Source: Baffinella frigidus (Eukaryota; Cryptophyceae; Cryptomonadales; Baffinellaceae). Taken from it: a stretch of DNA of 12,279 nt. The notes beneath the pieces were generated by a model. The model made no database searches, was not told the origin of the DNA, and worked only from the letters and a program-made list of their open reading frames with translations. Shown one piece after another: positions 6,915-12,279 of the stretch (position 1 is its first letter; each line of letters opens with the position of its first letter). The stretch is from NCBI GenBank assembly GCA_026770585.1, contig MU646650.1:55915-68193 (forward strand), read 5' to 3'. Made by a program: the position numbers and the translations under genes.

Positions 6915-7036
6915 TACAGGAGTACCTCGCTCAAAAGAAACCGCCTCCCCATAGGACCCTACAGTAGGGCCATGCCTGGGGCCCTACGGTGGTCCCTAAG
7001 AGGGGGGCGGTTTCTTATGAGCGAGATACCCCTGTA
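6915..7036. mobile_element. Family-1 element copy B
   Basis: TA-CAGGAGTACCTCGCTC and GAGCGAGATACCCCTG-TA with the family interior. Point differences (CAAAAG for CATAAG, AGATACC for AGGTACC) show it is older than copy A. Confidence 0.92.
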
Positions 7037-7212
7037 CACCTGCGAGTATTTTCAGATGCTCTGTACATGCGCACTCAGAGGCGGTGCGCCTGCAGGGAGC
7101 GTTGCAGGTTTTGCGGGGGGGGTCTGCTGCTCGCAGCGTCTTCCCTCGCAGCAGATGATGCGAATGTCAAAGAGATGACACGCATGCTCGCTGAGCTCAT
7201 GTCTCGTGCACG

Positions 7213-7334
7213 TACAGGGGTACCTCGCTCATAAGAAACCGCCCCCCCCTAGGACCCTACAGTAGGCCGATGCCTAGGGCCCTATGGTGGTCCTAGGGGG
7301 GGGGGCGGTTTCTTATGAGCGAGGTACCCCTGTA
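7213..7334. mobile_element. Family-1 element copy C
   Basis: Both 26-base ends are intact and TA flanks each side. It has C-run and G-run arms and the interior in the same orientation as copy A. Confidence 0.94.
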
Positions 7335-7642
7335 CCCATCATTTCGCCACGACAGTGGTCACGGCAGATGCCATCACGGCAGATGCCATCCGTGGGGCTG
7401 TTGCGTTGCGCCTGGCTGTTGTTGCGTTGCGCCTGGCTGTCAACAGACAGCACAGAACCAAGACACACGACACAGACAGCGTCTCGCTCTCACCACGTTT
7501 TCACTCTCTCTCGCCTTGCCTAGCTGCCGCGTTTTTCAGCGCGGGTCGAGGCGCTTAGAAGGCGCGGCGCATGGGCTGCGAGCGGTCGTGGATTGCCGAG
7601 TAGGGGTGGTTCACCTGCACGATTCAACGTACCTTCAGCACT
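7335..7642. other. No gene recognised; small tandem repeats
   Basis: Short duplications ACGGCAGATGCCATC (7362 and 7377) and GTTGCGTTGCGCCTGGCTGT (7401 and 7422). No convincing exon. Confidence 0.5.
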
Positions 7643-7809
7643 CTCATAGGCTCACGGCCTGAAAATGGGGTAGTTAGGCATACGGCATTGCCTAGGACCT
7701 CCTACCGTAGGCCGAGGGATCCCAGGACCAAAACGTCTCGGCCTAGGGTAGGAGGTCCTAGGCAATCCCGTAGGCCTAACTACCCCAGTTTTGGTCAGTT
7801 ACCCTATTA
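7643..7809. mobile_element. Family-2 element, copy 2 (167 bp, inverted, ACT target duplication)
   Basis: Same length as copy 1 but in opposite orientation: CTCATAGG at the left and CCTATTA at the right. The internal GAGGGATCCCAGGACC is the reverse complement of the internal part of copy 1. ACT flanks both sides (7640-7642, 7810-7812). The right arm has drifted (CAGTTTTGGTCAG). Confidence 0.88.
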
Positions 7810-7812
7810 ACT

Positions 7813-8431
7813 CGCGAGAGCCGAGACAGCCCCAGAGCCTTGTCTGTGGCCAAGCCTTTCTGGTACCAACCCGGGGGGATCGTTGCCTTCAACTAGCGCT
7901 CCGCGATTCGCCCCTGGGTCCTCAGCCATACTCCACACGGCGGATTGCAGGGTCGAGAGCACGGCAGGGTAGCGCCGCCTCCGACGGGTCCAGCGTGTCT
8001 GTTCAGAATTTGCAGAATTTGGAGGGGTGGTGCATGATCAAGGGGCTTCGGTGGGTGCGCAGCAGCAACACAATCAGGCGGTCGGGGCAACTCACATCAG
8101 CGGATTCGTTGAGGCCGGCACCATCGCCATCGAAGGTGGCGCCTGAAAAAACGTGCCCGATGCGTTAGAAGTGGCGTGCGAAGCGCAGCAGTCACATCGT
8201 TGCTGTCGATCCCCTCTGCGCCTCCAGCGGAAGCCAGCCGTGGGGGACCTGGGAGGGCAGCAAGAAGGGCAGGGCTCGCAGCTGCGGATGGCAGCGGCAG
8301 CGGCATGGCGCGCGCAGCTTTCACATCACAGGAAAGCCCTGGCACCGCGCAGATCCGTCGCTAGTGGGAAGGAGTAAAACACTAGGTACTGGGGGAGGTA
8401 GCGACTGGGGGGAGGGAGCTTTTTTCATTAC
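7813..8431. other. Repeat-free stretch with open frames on both strands
   Basis: The minus strand shows GCACGTTTTTTCAG (ending 8143) with CTAAC upstream, then a 47-base block reading ATFDGDGAGLNESAD and a GTGAGT donor at 8095, which look like real splice signals. The plus strand reads FAEFGGVVHDQGASVGAQQQ then HISGFVEAGTIAIEGGA to TGA 8140-8142. I cannot choose between them from codon bias. Confidence 0.3.
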
Positions 8432-9042
8432 CGCCGGCGCCGTAGGAGGAGCCAGAGTCGGTGCCCCACGGGTAAACCTGGGACAGAGCCTGCTGGTTGT
8501 AGCCCTGTCGAGGTGGTGCAGGTGTCAGCACCGCCAGCCGAAAGAGATGCAGACCACGAACCATGCTGCAAGCAAGGAGTCTGGGGGTTCGAAAGGACAG
8601 GGGAATGAGCTCACGATCTGGCCCGGCTGGACGCCGGCGGAGCGATCGACGATGAGGCGGCAGAACCTGCCAAGCAGCAACGAGTCAGTTCTGCGGAGGC
8701 CCAGGACTGCAGCGTTCACGCCGACACCCTCTCCACCGGGGGAGGCAACACGCCACGCCTCTCCCGGCCCGCTCGTGGCTGGCGCATCCGCATCAGCGCG
8801 GCACAGGTGCTGCACAAGGACCATGCTGCGAGCCAACGAGCCCCCCCCCTCCCACGGACGGTGCGTCGGAACTCACATTTTCTGGAGTGACGATTCGGCT
8901 AAAACACGTTTTAAAACGCCTAATGTCAACAACTTTTGCCAGGTGACGTTGGAGCCGATGGATTGTTGACTGATCGCGTTTCTATTCTGGCCATCGACTG
9001 AAGAATGTTCGCTATCCTCAGGGGTGAGCGCCTTCCCCCGGC
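8432..9042 (-). CDS. Candidate short-intron gene fragment, minus strand
   Basis: Three blocks join in phase with small introns: 9042-8877, 8825-8667 (alternatively ending 8615) and 8565-8432. Donors are AAAAT-gtgagt, GGCAG-gttctg and GGCG-gtaatg; acceptors are CGCCCAG, GCTCGCAG and GCTTGCAG. The reading includes TPEDSEHSSVDGQNRN, GSNVTWQKLLTLGVLKRVL, VNAAVLGLRRTDSLLLG and GYNQQALSQVYPWG. Blocks two and three begin with a similar acceptor and C-ATG-GT, so they may be duplicates. Codon bias (about 60-70% G/C-ending) is well below the TPR gene, and the plus strand also has long open frames here. No domain recognised. It may be a pseudogene or chance. Confidence 0.25.
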
Positions 9043-9357
9043 CTGGGCGGACGATTCAGGGTGGATAGTGGGCAGGACCAGGATGCAGTTGTCGGCACGC
9101 GCCCGGGAGTGCAACTGGTGCCCGGAACGAAGCTGCCGTCTTGGTCGTGGGCTGATTTCTGAGCGTGGATTTCGTGGGGTGGCGGGCGGACCCTGGGGCG
9201 CCGCTAGCTGGGCCTGCAGGGCCGGAGCGGCGGGGGAAGGTTTCAGGATGGTTTGCGCTGGGTCGCGTGCGCCTTGTGGCTGCGTCGCTGTGCACGGGGC
9301 GGTCGATCAGTCTTTAAAAAGAACCTGGGATAACCGCTGACAGCCGACCCCCCGCAG

Positions 9358-9431
9358 CCGTTCTTTTCTCGTCGCTGGACCAGTACGACATGGCGCAGGC
9401 CGAGGGCGGCGACATCGGCCGCTTCGACGAG
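9358..9431 (+). CDS. Forward exon, either TPR gene exon 11 or an exon of a second gene
   Basis: Bounded by CCCCCCGCAG and GAG-gttgat. It is 74 nt: two bases to finish a split codon, then 24 codons, 22 of them ending in G or C, matching the TPR gene and unlike its surroundings. It reads VLFSSLDQYDMAQAEGG and DIGRFDE. After the donor the bias collapses at once. It joins in phase to exon 10 through the GC donor at 6050. No family recognised. A minus-strand reading of the same bases is also open but has weaker codon bias and no matching splice edges. Confidence 0.55.
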
Positions 9432-9773
9432 GTTGATCCCAGCGCCCCTCATGTGTTGCTGACGGCGCTGACGTGGACAGGCCGGGAGTTTCGGAGGGGG
9501 GGGGGCATGTCTCATCGGGAAAACAGGGCCGAGACGGAGGAGCTGCTGGTGGATTGCTTCTGGGAGGAGCAGCAGCTGGCGTCCCGCAGTGTTTCAGAGC
9601 CCCGCAGAATGATCTGGCCTCGAGGGGGCTGGAGCAGCGCAGGCAGTGTGAGCAGGATGTCGGTTGCAGAGGCCGCAGGCTTCTGCGGAAGTTGTACACC
9701 GTGAGGAGGAGGTCTTGGGGATTTCTCGTGGTGAGGCGGCTCGCGTGGGGCTGACGCGTGGTGCATGCTGCAG

Positions 9774-9800
9774 GGCTACCAGTCGGGGTTCATCGCGGGT
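9774..9800 (+). CDS. Short forward exon following 9358-9431
   Basis: Starts after CATGCTGCAG in phase 0, as the previous exon needs, and reads GYQSGFIAG. The first eight codons all end in G or C, then the bias drops, which suggests the exon ends at 9798 (GCGG before gtgttg) or 9800 (GGT before gttgct). If no donor is used, the frame runs on to TAA at 9831-9833 and would end the gene. A possible 12-base microexon (9894-9905, FVSK) lies between CTACAG and gtatgc and would fit phase 0. Confidence 0.4.
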
Positions 9801-9905
9801 GTTGCTGGCTCTGCCCTCGCCCCGGACACGTAACCCCCCAACCCCCAACCTCACCTCATCGCACCAGAGGGATCTGTCCTCCCCTCACTACAGTTTGTGT
9901 CGAAG

Positions 9906-10394
9906 GTATGCGCGCAGGGGCGTGTTCCGAGAAACTCCGCACGCACCACACGTAGGAGTTGGGTACTCGAGGGTTTCAGGGGGTACCCTATGGAGAGCTG
10001 CGGCGGTCTAGTCCCCCGCCTCGCTGCGTGGAAGGGACCCTTCTTACACTGTTGAAAGGGAACCGAAGGAGAGGTGGGCGGGGGCAGGGGCAGGGGCAGG
10101 GGCAGGGGCAGGGGCAGGGGCAGGGGCAGGCAGGGGTAGGCAGGAGAGTAGGGGGGCGGGGTTAGGGGCAGGCAGGGGCAGGGGTAGGCTGGGGCAGGGT
10201 CAGCGACAGGGGAAGGAGAGGTGCAGTGCAGGCGACAGTCGGCCAGGTTGTGCAAATTCAATTGCAGGATATCCACGAAAGGCATATGACCCTTGGACCT
10301 TGGTGGCGTGCACTCCATTCCCCAGTTTCTACACGAACATTTAGCTTGGCGGCTCTTGTCTGGCTCTTTTTTGGACGACCAGGCGCTGCCGGGG
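9906..10394. other. No supported gene outside the minisatellite
   Basis: Outside the GGGGCA array, a minus-strand frame (about 10210-10380) reads KCSCRNWGMECTPP and GHMPFVDILQLNLHNLADC. Its Cys spacing recalls small Cys-rich modules near some transposon proteins, but codon bias is weak and I do not call it a gene. Confidence 0.3.
10081..10205. repeat. GGGGCA minisatellite, possible G-quadruplex
   Basis: About seven perfect GGGGCA units (10081-10122) decay into GGCAGGGGTAG-type units. Many closely spaced runs of four G lie on the plus strand. Confidence 0.9.
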
Positions 10395-10513
10395 TACAGG
10401 GGTACCTCGCTCATAAGAAAACGCACACCCCCTAGGACCACCGTAGGGTGCTAGGCATAGCCCTGCTGTAGGGTCCTAGGAGGAGGCGGTTTCTTATGAG
10501 CGAGGTACCCCTA
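10395..10513. mobile_element. Family-1 element copy D, inverted, abutting family 3
   Basis: Complete left end after TA. The interior runs TAGGACCACCGTAGGG, the reverse of copy A. The right end CCCCTA has lost two bases of CCCCTGTA and runs straight into TATCCCTTTAGTG of a family-3 element. Confidence 0.9.
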
Positions 10514-10611
10514 TCCCTTTAGTGACCAACGGGCGAATAATCGCCCTAACTCGCCCTAGGCACTAGGGCCCTACTGTAGGGCGTATGGGCCTACTGGTCA
10601 CTTAAGGGATA
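10512..10611. mobile_element. Family-3 element copy b, inverted
   Basis: Ends TATCCCTTTAGTGACCA and TGGTCACTTAAGGGATA. The interior GGGCGAATAATCGCCCTAAC is the reverse of copy a. Confidence 0.85.
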
Positions 10612-10901
10612 AGTGCCTCGCGACGCGCGATGGTGTCCTGAACGTGGGAATGTGCGATCACCTGGTGTGCGATCACCTGAACTCGGGAGTGTGCGAGCAG
10701 GTGCCACGCGTCAATGGGCTGCAAGGCTCCCGCGGCCTGGATGCCCGCGGCGCCGACGGATGGCGCGCAGGAGTAAAGTGGCGGTGAAGTATGGTGAGAG
10801 ATGGGGGGGGGTGTAACGCCGCGAAACGCAGACGCCGCGGGGGCTGTTGAGTGAATCGATCGTGTATGCATGGGCGGGGTCGTCACGCTGGAGATGGACG
10901 C
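10612..10901. other. Unassigned stretch, possible minus-strand exon
   Basis: The minus strand after GGGCATCCAG reads AAGALQPIDAWHLLAHSRVQ and then GTGATC. Three quarters of codons end in G or C. A short duplication of GTGTGCGATCACCT (10651 and 10665) lies at its edge. Weak support. Confidence 0.2.
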
Positions 10902-11011
10902 TACAGGGGTACCTCGCTCATAAGAAAACGCCCCCCCCCTAGGACCCTACAGTAGGGCCCTATGGGGGTCCTTAGGGGGAAGCGTTTTCTTATGAGCGAG
11001 GTACCCCTGTA
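10902..11011. mobile_element. Family-1 element copy E, internally deleted
   Basis: Both ends are intact with TA flanks. The centre has lost the CCTATGCCTA part, giving about 110 bp. Confidence 0.92.
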
Positions 11012-11082
11012 CACGCCCCTGGTGTCACGCGGCGTCTCTTGTCGTTCGTTGGGTTGACTGAAACGAGGCAGCAGGCCTTAGG

Positions 11083-11138
11083 AGGGCCGGAGGTTCCAGT
11101 CAACTCTCTGAGGGCCAGAGTTTCCAGTCAACTCTCTG
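11083..11138. repeat. 28-bp tandem duplication
   Basis: AGGGCCGGAGGTTCCAGTCA plus ACTCTCTG is repeated at 11111 with two differences. GGTTGACTGAAAC at 11052 is a near inverted copy of its GTTTCCAGTCAAC part. Confidence 0.85.
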
Positions 11139-11200
11139 ACCCGCAGTGGAGGCGGGCCGTGTCCCGAAGATGCCTCGCTCGCCACGTCCAGTCCATTCAC

Positions 11201-11428
11201 GAAAGTGCCCCCCCGTAGGACCCTACAGTGCAGGGGTACCTCGCTCATAAGAAACCGCCCCCCCCTAGAACCCTACAGTAGGACCATGCCTAGGGTCCTA
11301 TGGTGGTCCTAGGGGGGGGGGGCGGTTTCTTATGAGCGAGGTACCCCTGTAGGCCTACGTGTATGCCCAGGGCCCTATGGTGGTCCCTAGTGGGGGGGGC
11401 GGTTTCGTATGAGCGAGGTACCCCTGTA
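11201..11428. mobile_element. Family-1 element copy G, split by copy F
   Basis: The left part 11201-11228 (GAAAGTGCCCCCCC, TAGGACCCTACAGT) and the right part 11352-11428 (GGCCTACGTGTATGCCC to CCCCTGTA) make one family-1 copy once copy F is removed. Its left terminus is degraded. Confidence 0.85.
11229..11351. mobile_element. Family-1 element copy F, nested in copy G
   Basis: A full element inserted at the internal CAGTAGG of copy G. The right TA is kept; the left TA has become TG. Confidence 0.9.
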
Positions 11429-11491
11429 CACTGGGGATCAACTGTCAGTGCACCTGCGCCACGCATGTTGTGTAGGACCATCACCTTCCTG

Positions 11492-11696
11492 TACAGGGGT
11501 TCCTCGCTCATAAGAAAGCGCCCCCCCCCCTAGGACCACAGGACTACCTCGCTCAGAAGAAAACGCCCCCTCCTAGGACCCTACAGTAGGACCATGCCTA
11601 GGGCCCTATGGTGGTCCTAGGGGGGGGGGCGGTTTCTTATGAGCGAGGTACCCCTGTATTCGGGGGGCAGTTTCTTGTGAGCGAGGTACCCCTGTA
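11492..11696. mobile_element. Family-1 element copy H, split by copy I
   Basis: The left part 11492-11536 begins TA-CAGGGGTTCCTCGCTC. The right part 11659-11696 ends GTGAGCGAGGTACCCCTG-TA. The middle is interrupted by copy I. Confidence 0.82.
11537..11658. mobile_element. Family-1 element copy I, nested in copy H
   Basis: Left end CAGGACTACCTCGCTCAG (mutated), complete interior, intact right end and TA at 11657-11658. Confidence 0.88.
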
Positions 11697-11700
11697 AGCG

Positions 11701-11726
11701 TACATGGTGAGCGAGGTACCCCTGTA
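11701..11726. mobile_element. Family-1 terminal fragment J
   Basis: Only the last 20 or so bases of an element remain, GTGAGCGAGGTACCCCTGTA. Confidence 0.8.
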
Positions 11727-11770
11727 CACGGGGGATCGCCTGTCAGTGCACCTGCGCCACGCATGTTGTG

Positions 11771-11932
11771 ACGCAACGCCCCTCCTACAACATCCCTTGG
11801 GATGTAGACGGGGGTTTCGGGTCAGTTTTCGTCCCTTACGTGCATGGGGGTGTGGGGTCAGTTTGGGGCCAGGGCTGACCCCAAGGGAAGTGTGGGGGGG
11901 GTCCCGGTGCTAAACCCTCCGAGGCGCGGGCG
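11771..11932. other. G-rich stretch without gene
   Basis: It holds a small hairpin ACATCCCTTGGGATGT (11789-11804) and repeated GGGTCAGTTT (11819, 11856). No coding signal. Confidence 0.55.
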
Positions 11933-12036
11933 TATCCCTTAAGTGGCCAGTAGGCTCATACGCCCTACCGTAGGGCCCTAGGACCTGCCTAGGACCTCTT
12001 GGCGGTCAAATTTGACCGGCTGGCCACTTAGGGATA
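11933..12036. mobile_element. Family-3 element copy c with a different right arm
   Basis: TATCCCTTAAGTGGCCAG and CTGGCCACTTAGGGATA are inverted. The left half matches copy a. The right half instead has TTGGCGGTCAAATTTGACCG, including the perfect palindrome GGTCAAATTTGACC. Confidence 0.82.
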
Positions 12037-12062
12037 GTTGGTGTGAGTGCCTGGTGGAGGTG

Positions 12063-12188
12063 TACAGGGGTATCTAGCTCATAAGAAACCGCCCCCCCCC
12101 CTAGGACCCTGCAGTAGGCCTACGCCTCGGGCCCTATGGTGACCCTAGCTAGGGGGGGGCGGTTTCTTATGAGCGAGGTACCCCTGTA
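12063..12188. mobile_element. Family-1 element copy K
   Basis: TA-CAGGGGTATCTAGCTCAT at the left, intact right end and TA at 12187-12188. It directly borders the minus-strand exon at 12190-12250. Confidence 0.92.
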
Positions 12189-12189
12189 T

Positions 12190-12250
12190 CTGCTTGCGGT
12201 GCTTCACCCACTTCCCGTCGAGGTGTTTGTTCAGCCGCGGCATCGCCGTC
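12190..12250 (-). CDS. Minus-strand exon between two palindromic elements
   Basis: On the minus strand the exon follows TGTGCAG and reads TAMPRLNKHLDGKWVKHRKQ. 19 of 20 codons end in G or C, as in the confident gene, and no other frame here shows this. It is a very basic stretch with no family recognised. A family-1 element lies directly on each side: its terminus is 3 bp upstream of the AG at the right edge, and the other copy begins at the last codons (CAG then ATACAGG). No GT follows; AAGCA-gatac could be a GA donor. The gene would continue in both directions, so this is an internal fragment. Confidence 0.4.
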
Positions 12251-12253
12251 CTG

Positions 12254-12279
12254 CACAGGGGTACCTCGCTCATAAGAAA
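12254..12279. mobile_element. Family-1 element copy L, cut by the window edge
   Basis: CACAGGGGTACCTCGCTCAT and AAGAAA run to the window end. The left TA has become CA. Confidence 0.88.

Larger units (their letters stand above)
11409..11770. repeat. 64-bp direct repeat bracketing the nested element cluster
   Basis: 11409-11472 and 11707-11770 match at about 60 of 64 positions. Each starts with the family-1 terminus and continues CTGTCAGTGCACCTGCGCCA and CGCATGTTGTG. Confidence 0.85.

Noticed and set aside
6814-7211. Two-exon start of a second gene (MWRCCFLRAMKARS... plus DDANVKEMTRMLAELM)
   Set aside because: Phases would fit the exon at 9358, but codon bias is near 50% G/C-ending and the donor is weak; a GC-donor join from 6049 explains 9358 equally well.
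8607-8889. Plus-strand open frame ARLDAGGAIDDEAAEPAKQQ...
   Set aside because: Open for about 90 codons but no start or convincing splice edges; it overlaps a minus-strand model with better splice signals. Unresolved.
9034-9164. Forward frame ending KLPSWSWADF, recalling a short motif of fungal HET-domain proteins
   Set aside because: Too short, no other HET features, and it lies in a GC-rich region where several frames are open.
9851-10441. 196-residue minus-strand frame
   Set aside because: It is opened by the GGGGCA minisatellite (PLPLPLP) and a family-1 end; only the middle part looks even weakly protein-like.

Overview
The window is nuclear DNA from a GC-rich eukaryote with many introns. 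Short exons end in CAG or AAG followed by an intron and begin after a C/T-rich tract plus AG. About 93% of codons in the confident exons end in G or C (232 of 248 by hand count). Intron donors include GC as well as GT. Several introns are filled with degenerate CCCTAAA-like heptamers, which resemble TTTAGGG-type telomere repeats. This suits a unicellular alga or protist. A dinoflagellate is a reasonable guess because of the non-GT donors, the TTTAGGG-like repeats and the large repeat-filled introns, but that is inference only.

Left half (1-6063): one forward-strand gene, with its 5' end outside the window. I reconstruct ten exons joined in frame (about 276 residues). They encode a tetratricopeptide-repeat (TPR) protein of the kinesin-light-chain-like type, followed by a charged, acidic, Gln/Gly/Asp-rich tail. 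The gene either stops at TAG 6061-6063 or uses an in-phase GC donor at 6050 to splice over a 3.3-kb intron to a well-supported exon at 9358-9431 and then 9774-9800. Each intron carries its own minisatellite or low-complexity repeat. Several introns also carry decayed extra copies of the neighbouring splice junction.

Middle (6064-9357): either intergenic or one giant intron. It holds short palindromic non-autonomous elements (MITE-like) and an unclear 1.2-kb stretch with a low-confidence short-intron gene model on the minus strand.

Right part (9834-12279): a GGGGCA minisatellite and then a dense cluster of the same palindromic elements, some nested inside one another. A small, strongly G/C-ending minus-strand exon sits at 12190-12250, squeezed between two element copies.

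Four families of short inverted-repeat elements are visible. Family 1 (about 120 bp, TA target, at least 12 copies or fragments) has termini CAGGGGTACCTCGCTCATAA. Family 2 has two 167-bp copies in opposite orientation with 3-bp target duplications. Family 3 has three copies of about 100 bp with TATCCCTTAAGTGG ends. Family 4 is a single long hairpin at 555-793. Families 1-3 share internal palindromic motifs although their termini differ. The most unusual observations are the exact 62-bp direct repeat bracketing one family-1 copy, the repeated duplication of splice junctions, and the exon bounded on both sides by family-1 elements.
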